Shown: positions 44,803-53,913 of the stretch, in pieces
Layout: each line of letters starts with the position of its first letter
Position numbering within the stretch: position 1 is the first letter of the stretch
Origin: Gemmataceae bacterium
GTDB taxonomy: Bacteria > Planctomycetota > Planctomycetia > Gemmatales > Gemmataceae
Length of the DNA stretch: 64,000 nt
Assembly: GCA_019636445.1 (NCBI GenBank)
Contig: JAHBXO010000006.1
Location: 124,001-188,000 of the forward strand
Direction of reading: 5' to 3'
Notes under the pieces: model-generated
Database searches by the model: none
The model's input: only the letters and a program-made list of their open reading frames with translations
Told to the model about the DNA's origin: nothing
Made by a program: the position numbers and the translations under genes

Positions 44803-46788
44803 ATGGCGCAGCCGACCGCCGACCCCGACCGCGAACTCGAACTCGCCCGTCGGCGCATCGAGCAACTCGAATCGGCGCTGGCACGCCGCACCGAGATTCT
44901 CGAACAGCGCCAGGCCGAGATTCAGGCGATCAAATCGTCGAAGGCCTACCGACTGGCGCATCTCGGGCAGAAGGTCGCGGACCGGCTGATGCCCGTGCAC
45001 ACGAAACGCCGCGCCGCCGCCAAGGCCATCGCACGCCGGCTCGCACGGCTCGTGGATCGCCGGGCGAAGAACGGTCCGCCGCCGTCGGAACGCCACCTCG
45101 CCGAGTGCACGCCGCCGGACGAATACCGCCGTTGGATCAAGGCGTACGAGCCGACAAAGATCGAACTTCAGAAGCAGCGCCAGCACGTCTTCCGCCGGGC
45201 GCCGATCGTCAGCCTCGTCGTGCCGGTGTTCAACCCGCCGGCGGGATACCTCGAAGCGATGCTAAAATCGATCTTCGATCAGACCTACCCGCACTGGCAG
45301 CTCTGCGTTGCGGACGCCAGCACGGCCCCGCACGTCCGGCCGATTCTGGAAAGGGCCGCCACCGACCGCCGCGTCAAGGTGCGATTCCTGGAATCCAACG
45401 GCGGCATCGTCGGCAATTCGAACGCCGCCCTCGAACTGGCGAGCGGCGAATATGTCTCGCTCGTGGACCACGACGACACACTCGCGCCGTTCGCGCTGTT
45501 CGCGATCGCCGAGGCGCTCGACGCCGCGCCGGACGCCGAAGTGCTGTATTCCGACGAGGACAAGCTGAACTTCGCCGGCGACCGCGTCGAGCCGAATTTC
45601 AAACCGGACTGGTCGCCCGAAACGCTCCAGAGCCGGAACTATATCTGCCACCTGGCGACGTTCCGGACGGACCTGCTGCGGGACATCGGTGGTTTTCGAA
45701 ACGGGTACGACGGCGCGCAGGACCACGACCTCATCCTCCGTGCGACCGAGCGTGCCAAGCGGATCGTGCATATTCCGCAGGTTCTCTATCATTGGCGGAT
45801 GCATCGGCAGTCGACGGCGGCGGACGCGGGGTCGAAGGGATATGCGCACGACGCCGGCAAGCGAGCCGTGCAGGACCACCTGCGGCGGATCGGCGTGGAC
45901 GCGACGGTTCACGACGGCGCCGTGCCGGGGATGTACCATGTCGTCCACCACTTGCGGACGCAACCGCTGGTCAGCGTGATCGTGCCGAACAAGGACGCGG
46001 TCGAGATGCTGGCACGCTGCGTCGATTCCCTCGCGAACTCCAGTTATGCAAACTACGAACTGATCATCGTGGAAAACGGTAGCACGCGGCCCGAGACGTT
46101 CGCGTACTACCGGCAGCTGGAGAAGCAGCCGCACGTGCGCATCCTCGAGTGGACCAAGCCGTTCAACTACGCGGCCGTGAACAACTTCGCCGCCCTGGAA
46201 GCGAAGGGAGAACTGCTCCTCTTCCTGAACAACGATATCGAGGCGATCAACACCGACTGGCTCGAACGGCTCGTGAAGGTCGGGGTACAACCGGGCGTCG
46301 GCGCGGTCGGGGCGAAACTCTACTTCGCCGACGACACGATCCAGCACGCGGGCATCGTGATCGGCATGGGCGGCATCGCCGGGCACAGCCACGGCAGCTT
46401 CCCGCGCGAAGCGCCCGGATACATGCAGCGGCTGCGCTACGCGCAGAACGTCTCCGCCGTCACGGGCGCATGCTTGCTCTGCCCGACCAAGGTGTTCCGG
46501 GAGGTCGGCGGATTCGACGAAGGGTTCGTCCTCGCGTTCAACGACGTGGATCTCTGCCTGCAGATCCTCGCCCGCGGCTATAGGGTCGTCTGGACGCCGC
46601 ACGCGGAGTTGTATCACTTCGAATCGAAGACGCGCGGCTACGAGGACACGCCGGAAAAGCTGCGTCGGTTCCGTCGCGAGATCGACTTGTTCCAGATCAA
46701 GTGGAACGAGTTTCTTCGGAAGGGCGACCCGCACTACAATCCGCATTATCGTCTCGACCGGCCCGATTATGCCCTTCGCGTCGCGTGA
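44803..46788 (+). CDS. Two-domain GT2 glycosyltransferase
   Basis: 661 residues from the ATG at 44803, with AAGGA eight bases before it; an in-frame start 36 bases upstream has no such site. A coiled-coil N-terminus (residues about 8-60, LELARRRIEQLESALARR) precedes two GT-A domains: the first at about 140-365 (PIVSLVVPVFNPPAGYLEAM, YVSLVDHDDTLAPFALFAI, LYSDEDKLNF), the second at about 390-640 (PLVSVIVPNKDAVEMLARCV, LLLFLNNDIEAINTDWLERL, FNDVDLCLQILARGYRV). Tandem GT2 proteins of this type build surface polysaccharides. The gene is divergent from the ABC export operon and belongs to the same locus. Confidence 0.9.
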   Translation: MAQPTADPDRELELARRRIEQLESALARRTEILEQRQAEIQAIKSSKAYRLAHLGQKVADRLMPVHTKRRAAAKAIARRLARLVDRRAKNGPPPSERHLAECTPPDEYRRWIKAYEPTKIELQKQRQHVFRRAPIVSLVVPVFNPPAGYLEAMLKSIFDQTYPHWQLCVADASTAPHVRPILERAATDRRVKVRFLESNGGIVGNSNAALELASGEYVSLVDHDDTLAPFALFAIAEALDAAPDAEVLYSDEDKLNFAGDRVEPNFKPDWSPETLQSRNYICHLATFRTDLLRDIGGFRNGYDGAQDHDLILRATERAKRIVHIPQVLYHWRMHRQSTAADAGSKGYAHDAGKRAVQDHLRRIGVDATVHDGAVPGMYHVVHHLRTQPLVSVIVPNKDAVEMLARCVDSLANSSYANYELIIVENGSTRPETFAYYRQLEKQPHVRILEWTKPFNYAAVNNFAALEAKGELLLFLNNDIEAINTDWLERLVKVGVQPGVGAVGAKLYFADDTIQHAGIVIGMGGIAGHSHGSFPREAPGYMQRLRYAQNVSAVTGACLLCPTKVFREVGGFDEGFVLAFNDVDLCLQILARGYRVVWTPHAELYHFESKTRGYEDTPEKLRRFRREIDLFQIKWNEFLRKGDPHYNPHYRLDRPDYALRVA

Positions 46789-47124
46789 GGGCGGCAACGC
46801 CCGATCGGTCGGGCGGGGAACTTGAAAGTTTCCCGTCGGAAATCGGCACCTCGCAAACCCTTTCGCGGTCCCATCCGTCTCACAGTTAAACCGCCCATCG
46901 TCGGTCGGACGCGTGCAATCGCCATCGGCCATCGCTCCGATGCCGTCGTCGGCGAAATATCCTCCGTCGGTGCCGGCTTTCCGTCCGCGAATCGGGTATA
47001 TCTGGTTAGGCCGTCCGTCCGCGCGATGTCGCGCCGTCCGCCGCGTCCCCGCGTCGGACCGACCGGGTGAGACCGACCGGAGTGGCCGCCACCCACCGAA
47101 CGCGATTTCAGGAGTAGACCGCCA
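46789..47124. other. 336-base intergenic region before the FG-GAP surface protein
   Basis: No gene is supported; ORFs across it are shadows. It must carry the promoter of the gene at 47125; GTATAT near 46996 is a weak -10-like candidate. The ribosome site AGGAG lies nine bases before the ATG. Confidence 0.5.
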
Positions 47125-48663
47125 ATGTTCGGCTTCACCTCGCCTAAGGACCGGTCCGCCCTCCGGGCCAAGACGAAATCCCCCCTCGCGCTCGAAACCC
47201 TCGAAACCCGCGAGACCCCGGCGGTCATCACGGTTGACGACACCTATTCGGTGGAAGCCGGTCGCGTGCTCGTAGTGAACGCGCAGCAGGGGGTGCTTTC
47301 CAACGACTTCAGCGACTCGAACTTCCAGGCCATTCTGGTGGCGACCCAGCTGACCCCGGCCAGGTCCGCCATCCAGCCCGCGCCCGCGTTGCCCGCCAGT
47401 TCGTTGACCTTCAACACGAACGGCAGCTTTACCTTCGTGGCCCCGAGCGACTACGATCAGAACAAGTTCGGCCCGATCGTCTTCAGCTATCGCGCCAACG
47501 ACACGACGACAGCGCAACAGAGCGGACCGGCCACGGTCACCATCAACATCGTCGCACCGACCCGTTCGACGAAACTCTTCGCCACCGGTGCCGGCCCCGG
47601 TGCCGGACCGCAGGTCCGCGTCTACGAATCGACCACCGGCAACGAGCGGTTCTCTTTCTTCCCGTACGAACAAACCTTCACCGGCGGCGTCCGCGTCGCC
47701 ACGGGCGACCTCAATCAGGACGGCGTCGACGACATCGTCACTTCGCCCGCCGAAGGCGGCTCCGCCCGCGTCCAGGTCTTCGATGGTGCCACCGGCGTCC
47801 AGATCGCCAACTTCTTCGTCTTCGATCCCAACTTCCGCGGTGGTGCCGAAATCGCCATCGGCGACATCGACGGCGCGCTCGACAAGAACGGGAATCGCAC
47901 GAATGAACTGATCGTGGGTGCCGGCCTTGGCGGCGGTCCCCGCGTGACGATCTACTCCGTCGCGGTCACCGCCAACAAGACGCTGCAGGAAACCGTCGTC
48001 TCCGACTTCTTCGCCTACGAGCAGACTTTCCGGAACGGGGTCCGTGTGGCGGCGGGCAATGTCGATGGCATCACCGGTGCCGACAAACGCGACTTCGTGA
48101 TCACCGGCGCCGGCCCCGGCGGCGGCCCCGCCGTCAAGGTGTTCGATGGGCGCAAGACGATCGGCGTCACCGAACCCGCGCCGAACCGCGCGTTCTTCGC
48201 CTTCGACTCCAGTGCTCGCGGCGGAGTCAGCGTCGCCACGGGCCAGTTCCGGGGTGACGGCAAGGCCGACATCATCGCCGGCTCCGGTGCCGCCGAGGTC
48301 TTCCGCATCTTCGATGGCCGCAACAGCGCCGTCCTCCGCGAACTCCCCCTGCCCCCGACCGATGGCTCCATCGTCCCGGGGATCGGCGGATCCGGCGGCT
48401 CCGGTTCGGCTGGTTCGGTCAACTTCGGCGGCGGCAGCGGGCTCGTCACCTCCATCGGCACCGTGGGCGGCACCGGTGGCATCCGCGTCGCGGCCACCGA
48501 CCGCAACGGCGACGGGCTTTCCGACGTCATTGTCGGCGCCTCGTCCGGATCCCTCCCGCGCGTCCGGATCTTCGACGGCAACGCCCTCAGCGAACTCAGC
48601 AACTATCTCGCCTATCCGTCGAACTTCCTCGGAGGCGTCTTCGTCGGCGGCAACAGCATCTAA
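47125..48663 (+). CDS. FG-GAP/VCBS repeat surface protein with LEPR-XLL-like N-terminus
   Basis: 512 residues. Instead of a classical signal peptide, the N-terminus carries LALETLETRETPAV, a form of the planctomycete LEPR-XLL-type motif found at the start of large surface proteins. A cadherin-like/VCBS domain follows (residues about 33-150, DDTYSVEAGRVLVVNAQQGV, SSLTFNTNGSFTFVAP). The rest (about 155-512) is a propeller of FG-GAP/VCBS repeats, each with a Ca-binding DxNxDGxxD-like loop (GDLNQDGVDDIV, GNVDGITGADKRDF, TDRNGDGLSDVIVGA) and GAGPGAGPQVRVYE-type strands. Probably exposed on the cell surface and Ca-dependent; ligand unknown. It is monocistronic, ending before a cluster of hairpins. 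Confidence 0.88.
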   Translation: MFGFTSPKDRSALRAKTKSPLALETLETRETPAVITVDDTYSVEAGRVLVVNAQQGVLSNDFSDSNFQAILVATQLTPARSAIQPAPALPASSLTFNTNGSFTFVAPSDYDQNKFGPIVFSYRANDTTTAQQSGPATVTINIVAPTRSTKLFATGAGPGAGPQVRVYESTTGNERFSFFPYEQTFTGGVRVATGDLNQDGVDDIVTSPAEGGSARVQVFDGATGVQIANFFVFDPNFRGGAEIAIGDIDGALDKNGNRTNELIVGAGLGGGPRVTIYSVAVTANKTLQETVVSDFFAYEQTFRNGVRVAAGNVDGITGADKRDFVITGAGPGGGPAVKVFDGRKTIGVTEPAPNRAFFAFDSSARGGVSVATGQFRGDGKADIIAGSGAAEVFRIFDGRNSAVLRELPLPPTDGSIVPGIGGSGGSGSAGSVNFGGGSGLVTSIGTVGGTGGIRVAATDRNGDGLSDVIVGASSGSLPRVRIFDGNALSELSNYLAYPSNFLGGVFVGGNSI

Positions 48664-48704
48664 CACGAGTTCCGACCCGGCAACGCGAATCCGGGTTTGC
48701 CCGG

Positions 48705-48744
48705 CGCGCGAGCGAACGAGAGCACATATGCCCTCGCTCGCGCG
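48705..48744. repeat. Hairpin with 11-bp GC-rich stem
   Basis: CGCGCGAGCGA (48705-48715) pairs with TCGCTCGCGCG (48734-48744) across an 18-base loop. It stands just after the FG-GAP gene and ahead of a larger palindrome. Confidence 0.55.
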
Positions 48745-48766
48745 TCGGGCGGATGTTGACCAAAAC

Positions 48767-48807
48767 GCGACGGGGGCTTGATTCGATCCGAATCAAGCCC
48801 CCGTCGC
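48767..48807. terminator. Bidirectional terminator between convergent genes
   Basis: A perfect 19-bp stem (arms 48767-48785 and 48789-48807) with a three-base loop lies between the convergent FG-GAP and terpene-cyclase-fold genes. An A-run (CAAAA) precedes it, giving U-rich RNA for the minus-strand transcript. Confidence 0.75.
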
Positions 48808-48824
48808 ATTGGGATATCGATCGA

Positions 48825-49949
48825 TCATGCTTTGCAGTAGCTCAGCGCGAGGACGGCGAAGGCGGTCGCCAATTCGGGCAGATTCTCCGCGAACGCCTTG
48901 TTGTCATTGGCCCAACTCCCGTCGGCCTTCTGCTTTTCCTTGAGCGTCTCGAACAACTCCTTGCGCCAATCGTGCTTGACGCCCTTGGCGTCCACGAACG
49001 GGTCCTCGCCGAGGGCGTGCATCGCCTTCGCGAAAACATGGTAGTAGTAGTACAGGCCGGCCTGGCCCAGCCCGGGGTTCTCCTTCAACGTGTAGTGCCG
49101 GCGGATCCAGCCGATGGCCGCCTTCACGCGCGGGTCGTCCTTGCTCACGCCGGCGTACAGGAAACTTTTCAGACCCGAATAAGTCATGCCGCCCTCGCTC
49201 CGCAGCCCGCCCGTCGCACTGCGCTTGTCACTCTTGGGATCATTTGCGGCGGCCACGTTGTAGACGAAGCCGCCCTTGTCCTCATCGCCGGCCTTCTTGG
49301 CGTAGTCGAGATCGTTGAACTCCCCCGGCAGGTTCTGCGAGCGGGACAGGAACGACAGGGCGCGCTGGAACGCGGGGTCGGCCTTGCTGGCACCGCTCGC
49401 GGCGAGGGCTTCCAGGAAGAAGTGCGTGTTGGACAGGTCCGGTCCGCCGCGGGCTCCCTTCTTGTCGTAGCCCGTGCCGCCGAATTTCGCATCTTTCTCG
49501 TCCACGTCGCCGCCATCGCCGTACTGGAGTGAGCGCAGGAACTTCGCGGAGGCGGCGATGGCGGAGTCGTATTTCCGGTCGGCGTTCGCTTCGTGAAACG
49601 CCATGACGGCCAGCGACGTGGTATAGTTTACGAGTCCGCGATTGTAGACGCCGCCATCGGGCTTGATCGAGGTCTCCAGATACTTGAGCGCTTTCGCGAC
49701 GGTCGGATCGGCGACGTGTCGACCGCTACGGATGAGGGCGGCGGCGGTGAGGGCGGCGATGCCCGGCTCGCCGACCTGTGGCGGGGCGAAGCTGCCATCG
49801 GCCTTCTGGTGCATTTTCAGGTAATCGCGTGCCTTGTCGAGTACGGCCTCCAGCGACTTCGCGTCCGGGGCGGCCTCGATGGGGCGAATCGCCAGCAGTG
49901 CCGCGGAGGCGGCCAGGAACTCGCGGCGGGCCAGGGGCTTCATCGACAT
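48825..49949 (-). CDS. Exported terpene-cyclase/prenyltransferase-fold protein
   Basis: 374 residues from the ATG at 49949, with GGAG upstream; an in-frame ATG nine codons earlier lacks that site. The leader PLARREFLAASAALLA is Tat-like. The mature part shows repeated (alpha/alpha)6 units with terminal DGSF, DGGVYN, GGFVY and DGSW segments (YLKMHQKADGSFAPP, YLETSIKPDGGVYN, LKEKQKADGSWAND), the pattern of prenyltransferase/squalene-hopene-cyclase barrels. The catalytic DxDD of hopene cyclases was not found, so enzyme activity is doubtful; similar planctomycete proteins are annotated only by fold. Convergent with the FG-GAP gene; single gene. Confidence 0.82.
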   Translation of the reverse strand: MSMKPLARREFLAASAALLAIRPIEAAPDAKSLEAVLDKARDYLKMHQKADGSFAPPQVGEPGIAALTAAALIRSGRHVADPTVAKALKYLETSIKPDGGVYNRGLVNYTTSLAVMAFHEANADRKYDSAIAASAKFLRSLQYGDGGDVDEKDAKFGGTGYDKKGARGGPDLSNTHFFLEALAASGASKADPAFQRALSFLSRSQNLPGEFNDLDYAKKAGDEDKGGFVYNVAAANDPKSDKRSATGGLRSEGGMTYSGLKSFLYAGVSKDDPRVKAAIGWIRRHYTLKENPGLGQAGLYYYYHVFAKAMHALGEDPFVDAKGVKHDWRKELFETLKEKQKADGSWANDNKAFAENLPELATAFAVLALSYCKA

Positions 49950-50126
49950 CGGTTTTCTCCGGTGTGGTACGGTCATGGCGTGCCGCCATCATACAGGTCC
50001 CGTGCCGAAACGAACCCCGGCGGATTGCCGCAGTCGGAGCGATCCGCGCGGGGAAGGGTGATCGCACCGTGGCCGTGCGCGGCGAATGTTTGCCCATCAG
50101 ACTGCCGAATGCTGCCGCGCCGGGGA

Positions 50127-50132
50127 TATAAT
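50127..50132 (+). promoter_or_regulatory. TATAAT box upstream of the PAS/GAF gene
   Basis: A perfect -10 consensus lies 41 bases ahead of the GTG start at 50174. The -35 position (about 50104) has no match. Confidence 0.35.
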
Positions 50133-50173
50133 CGTATGACAGGACAGACGATGACCGAAGAGGGATGCGGCCT

Positions 50174-51880
50174 GTGAATCCCCGCCCGCGATTGCTGTTG
50201 ATCGGCCCGGCACCGCCGGCACTCGCTGCCGTCACGGCGCACGCCGACGTGACGCCGGCGGTCAGCCCGACGGCCGCCGCCGACCAGTTGCGCGGAGGCC
50301 ATTTCGACGGCATCGTCGCCACCGCCGCGCTCACCAGCGAACTGATCGACCGCTACCGCCGCGACGAGATCATCCTCGCCAACATCGACCAGGGGATCGC
50401 GTCGCTCGACGCGGACGGCCGGGTCATCTGGGCGAACGTGATCCTCCGCGGATGGTGCGAACGGAACCCGGTCGGCCAGACGCTTCTCGAAGCCCTCGAC
50501 TTCGCCAATTCGTCCAACGCTTCCATCCTGCTCGCGAGCGATCAGGCAAATCCGGTGATGACCGCCGCCGGCGGTCAGGCGGTATCGTTCCGCCTTCACC
50601 GGCAGGACCCAGCCGCACAGTCGTACCTGGATATCCGCATCCGACCGGTCTTTTCGGCCGACGGGACCGTGATCCAGCTCATCGCGATCCTGCAGAACGT
50701 CACGGCCGAAGTGGAGCAGCAGCGGAAGCTCCACGCATTGCACACGGCCGGCCGCGAACTCGCGGCGCTTGAACCGAGCCTGCTGGCCGAGATGAATGTC
50801 CCGACCCGCGTCGAGCTGCTCAAGAAGAACATTCGCAAGCACGTCCACGATCTGCTCCGCTACGACACGATCGAAATCCGCATCCTCGACAAGCGCACCG
50901 GCGAGTTGAAACCGCTTGTCGAAGACGGCATGACGGAAGAAGCGGCCCGCCGCCGGCTCTTTGCCCGCCCTGAAGGCAATGGCGTCACCGGGCATGTCGC
51001 CTACACAGGACAAAGCTATCTCTGTCCCGATACCTCGTGCGATCCTTACTATCTCGAAGGTGCCAAGGACGCGAAGAGTTCGCTGACGATCCCGCTCAAA
51101 TACGCCGAGGAAGTCGTCGGCACGCTCAATGTCGAAAGCCCCCGCACCAACGGCTTCGGACCCGACGACCTGCAATTCACCGAACTGTTCAGTAAGGAAA
51201 TCGCCGCCGCGCTCAACACCCTCGACCTGCTCACCGCGCAGCAGTCCTGCACGCTCTCGCAGTCGATGGAGGCCGTGAACAAGGAACTGGCGCTGCCGGT
51301 GGATGAGGTGCTGGCGAGCGCGGCGCTGCTCTACGCCCGGCTTCACGGGAACGATTCCGACGCTGCCAATCACCTCCGCAAGATCATGCAGAGCGCCCGC
51401 CAGATGCGGGAATGCGTCCACAAGCTCGGCCGCGAAATGGTCGGCGAGACCGGTGCGACCGGCGACCCGGTGCCCCTCGTCGGCAAGCGCGTCCTCGTCA
51501 TCGAACAGGACGAACGGATGCGACGCCAGGCGCACCTCATGCTCGGCCGCCTCGGCGCGGAAGTCGAGACGGTCGGCACCGCCGCCGAAGGCCTCGCCCT
51601 CGCCAACGACATCGCCTACGACGCCGTCCTCCAGGAAATCCGCCCCATCGATCTCGGCGGCTACGACACCTTTCGCAAGCTCCGCGTCGCCATGCCTACC
51701 TGTCGCGTCGCCTTCACCACCGGCTTCGGCTACGACTCCCAGCACAGCATCGTGAAGGCCCGCCAGGACGGCCTCCAGCACGTCATCTTCAAGCCCTTTC
51801 GGGCGGATCAAGTCGTCGGTGCCGTCAACGCCCCGCAACCCCCCGCGCCGAAGGCCCAGCCCGTCTCGGCGTCGAGTTGA
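50174..51880 (+). CDS. PAS-GAF signalling protein with degenerate kinase and receiver regions
   Basis: 568 residues from GTG (50174), chosen because GAAGAGGG lies nine bases upstream; an ATG directly abutting that site is unlikely to be used. Order: a degenerate receiver-like start (RLLLIGPAPPALAAVTAH), PAS (about 70-170, ILANIDQGIASLDADGRVIW), GAF (about 190-365, VTGHVAYTGQSYLCP, DAKSSLTIPLKYAEEVVGTL), a dimerisation-helix-like region lacking the phospho-His, and a C-terminal REC domain. In REC the phospho-acceptor Asp is Glu (YDAVLQEIRP, about residue 488), while the conserved Lys (FKPF) and Thr/Ser-like position (FTTGF) remain. It has no ATPase domain. Probably an adaptor or locked-state regulator; target unknown. 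Followed after three bases by the next gene. Confidence 0.82.
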   Translation: MNPRPRLLLIGPAPPALAAVTAHADVTPAVSPTAAADQLRGGHFDGIVATAALTSELIDRYRRDEIILANIDQGIASLDADGRVIWANVILRGWCERNPVGQTLLEALDFANSSNASILLASDQANPVMTAAGGQAVSFRLHRQDPAAQSYLDIRIRPVFSADGTVIQLIAILQNVTAEVEQQRKLHALHTAGRELAALEPSLLAEMNVPTRVELLKKNIRKHVHDLLRYDTIEIRILDKRTGELKPLVEDGMTEEAARRRLFARPEGNGVTGHVAYTGQSYLCPDTSCDPYYLEGAKDAKSSLTIPLKYAEEVVGTLNVESPRTNGFGPDDLQFTELFSKEIAAALNTLDLLTAQQSCTLSQSMEAVNKELALPVDEVLASAALLYARLHGNDSDAANHLRKIMQSARQMRECVHKLGREMVGETGATGDPVPLVGKRVLVIEQDERMRRQAHLMLGRLGAEVETVGTAAEGLALANDIAYDAVLQEIRPIDLGGYDTFRKLRVAMPTCRVAFTTGFGYDSQHSIVKARQDGLQHVIFKPFRADQVVGAVNAPQPPAPKAQPVSASS

Positions 51881-51883
51881 CCC

Positions 51884-53050
51884 GTGTTCCTTCCTGCCCT
51901 GCTCCTCGCGATCCTCTGGATCGGCCATGCCTGCTTCTGGACCTTTTGGCTCAACAACCTCTACGGCCGCCGACTCACCAAGCGGTTCCTCAAACCGTGG
52001 CGACTCCTGACCGGATTGGTCATCGCGTCCGGGCTACCGCTGTTGTGGTGGAGCTTCGAGTACGATCCCCAACACGGATTTCCGGTCGGATTGTGGTCGA
52101 GCCTCGTCTCCTTCTACTTTGCTCTCTGCATGCTCCTGGGAGCGGTCGTCTTCCCGATCGTAACCATCATCCGGCTTCGTCGCCGTCCGCCCGCTTCCCT
52201 GCTGAAGGAAGCCACTCGCACGCTTGATCTGCGCGCCGAACTCGGAGACCACGCCGTCGGCGACGGGTACTATCGCCGCATCGCCACGCTACCATTCAAC
52301 GGCGTCTTCCGCGTCGACTTCACCGACCTCGTCCTTGCCCCGCCGCGCCTGCCGCAGGCGTGGGACGGCCTCACGATACTGCTTCTCTCCGACTTCCACT
52401 TCCATGGCACGCCATCTCGCGTTTGGTTCGAGCGCATCTTCGACAAGATCGCGAAGGAACCGCCGCCTGACCTCGTCGTCCTCGCCGGGGACTTTGTCGA
52501 TTCGGATGCACACCGCGACTGGATTGTGCCGCTCCTGGGCCGGCTGAAGTGGACCGAATGCGGCATTGCCATCCTCGGCAACCACGATGAACACCACGAA
52601 CCGGAGCGGGTGCGTACCGAGTTGAAACAGGCCGGGTATCGCGTGTTGTCGAACACCATGGAGACCGTGGCGATCCGCGGCGTGCCCTGCGAGTTGATCG
52701 GCCACGAAGGTCCCTGGTTCCCACCGGGGCCGCTGCTCGCTCCTGACGCGAAGACGTTTCGCCTCTGCGTCAGCCACACGCCGGACAACTTCTCATGGGG
52801 AGTTTGCAACGACATCGACCTGATGCTCTGCGGCCACGTCCACGGCGGGCAGATCCGGTTGCCGATCATCGGCTCGATCTTCGTGCCGAGCGTGTACAGT
52901 CGTCGGTACGACATGGGCGTCTTCGGATACGGAAACCTGACGATGGTGGTCGGCCGGGGCTTGAGCGGGAAGGAGCCGATCCGGTTCCGCTGCAACCCGC
53001 AGGTGATCCGCATGACGCTGAAACGGCCTCGGCCGGGCGGCGTCGGATGA
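51884..53050 (+). CDS. Membrane-anchored metallophosphoesterase
   Basis: 388 residues from a GTG (51884) three bases after the preceding stop. Three hydrophobic helices at the N-terminus (residues about 1-20, 45-62 and 72-100) anchor it. The calcineurin-like core at about 165-380 has LLLSDFHFHG (D-x-H), LAGDFVDSD (GD), ILGNHDEHHE (GNHD/E) and LCGHVHGGQIRLP (GHxH), so the binuclear metal site is complete. This class (YaeI/YkuE-like) includes UDP-sugar or lipid phosphodiesterases; the substrate is unknown. Its stop overlaps the next start by four bases (ATGA), so the run from 50174 to 54842 is probably one operon. Confidence 0.9.
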   Translation: MFLPALLLAILWIGHACFWTFWLNNLYGRRLTKRFLKPWRLLTGLVIASGLPLLWWSFEYDPQHGFPVGLWSSLVSFYFALCMLLGAVVFPIVTIIRLRRRPPASLLKEATRTLDLRAELGDHAVGDGYYRRIATLPFNGVFRVDFTDLVLAPPRLPQAWDGLTILLLSDFHFHGTPSRVWFERIFDKIAKEPPPDLVVLAGDFVDSDAHRDWIVPLLGRLKWTECGIAILGNHDEHHEPERVRTELKQAGYRVLSNTMETVAIRGVPCELIGHEGPWFPPGPLLAPDAKTFRLCVSHTPDNFSWGVCNDIDLMLCGHVHGGQIRLPIIGSIFVPSVYSRRYDMGVFGYGNLTMVVGRGLSGKEPIRFRCNPQVIRMTLKRPRPGGVG

Positions 53051-53913
53051 ATGCCATGTTGCGTTGGATGCCGATGCTATTGTTGCTCGCGGGGTGCGCC
53101 CCCGCGCCACGTGCCGGCGCGCCGCTTAAACCGGAGCCGGTCGACGCTGTGGGCTTACACAACGTCTTCCGACTCTCGGACAACGTCTTCACCGGAAGCA
53201 TGCCGGAGGACGAGCGAAGCTTTGAATCGCTCCAATTGCTACGAATCCAAACGATCATATCCGTGGACGGCGCACCGCCGGACGTGGATGGGGCCGAGAG
53301 CTTCGGCCTGCGCTACGTCCATCTGCCGATCGGCTACGATGGCGTGCCGGAGGATCGGGCGAAGGCGATCGCGAAGGCCATTCGGGACCTGCCGGGACCG
53401 GTGTATATCCACTGCCACCATGGCAAGTACCGGGGCCCGGCGGCGGCCGCGGCGGCGCTGCGCTGCCTCGAGCCGAATCATTCGGCCGCGTCACTCGTGG
53501 CGTATCTGAAACTCGCGGGCACCGATGAGCGGTATCGTGGCCTGTTCGCGGCGGTGCAGCGAGCGCCGGCGACACTGGACGACGCGACGGTCGAATTCCC
53601 TTCCCGCGTACCCGTGGCCGACCTCGTGACGCGGATGGTCGAGATCGACGAAACTTGGGATCGCTTGAAGAAGCAACCGATGGCGGCGAACGCGATCGTC
53701 CTCCTGGAACAGTATCGCGAGATGAAGCGGGCGACGCCGGAACGGGATGAGCGGTTCCAGACGTATTTGGCCGAGGCGCTCGATGCGGCGACGGAACTCG
53801 AGGCGAACTTGCGTGCCGGTGCCGATCCGGCGGCGGTGATCCAAAGAACGGCGAACGCCTGCACGGCGTGTCATGCCGTCTTCCGCGACAACCGCGTATC
53901 ATCTCCTCCATGA
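53047..53913 (+). CDS. Lipoprotein fusing a HCX5R phosphatase-like domain to a cytochrome c'-like tail
   Basis: 288 residues; the ATG overlaps the preceding stop (ATGA). The leader MNAMLRWMPMLLLLAGC is a lipoprotein signal. Residues about 40-165 look like a small protein-tyrosine/dual-specificity phosphatase: NVFTGSMPEDERSFESLQ, RIQTIISVDGAPPDVD, and YIHCHHGKYRGP, where Cys123 and Arg129 fit the HCX5R P-loop. Residues about 190-285 are helical and end with ACTACHAVFRDNR (haem motif CxxCH at 272-276), the position expected in cytochrome c'. The order phosphatase then haem tail is unusual. Predicted location: periplasm or outer membrane. It is coupled to pdxA downstream (ATGA). Confidence 0.8.
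   Translation: MNAMLRWMPMLLLLAGCAPAPRAGAPLKPEPVDAVGLHNVFRLSDNVFTGSMPEDERSFESLQLLRIQTIISVDGAPPDVDGAESFGLRYVHLPIGYDGVPEDRAKAIAKAIRDLPGPVYIHCHHGKYRGPAAAAAALRCLEPNHSAASLVAYLKLAGTDERYRGLFAAVQRAPATLDDATVEFPSRVPVADLVTRMVEIDETWDRLKKQPMAANAIVLLEQYREMKRATPERDERFQTYLAEALDAATELEANLRAGADPAAVIQRTANACTACHAVFRDNRVSSPP

Noticed and set aside
45262..48666. 1134-codon minus-strand ORF spanning the glycosyltransferase and FG-GAP genes
   Set aside because: It crosses two well-supported plus-strand genes and the intergenic region; high GC3 explains the lack of stops.
52270..53258. Minus-strand ORFs opposite the metallophosphoesterase
   Set aside because: They run antisense to intact phosphoesterase motifs and lack coding signatures.
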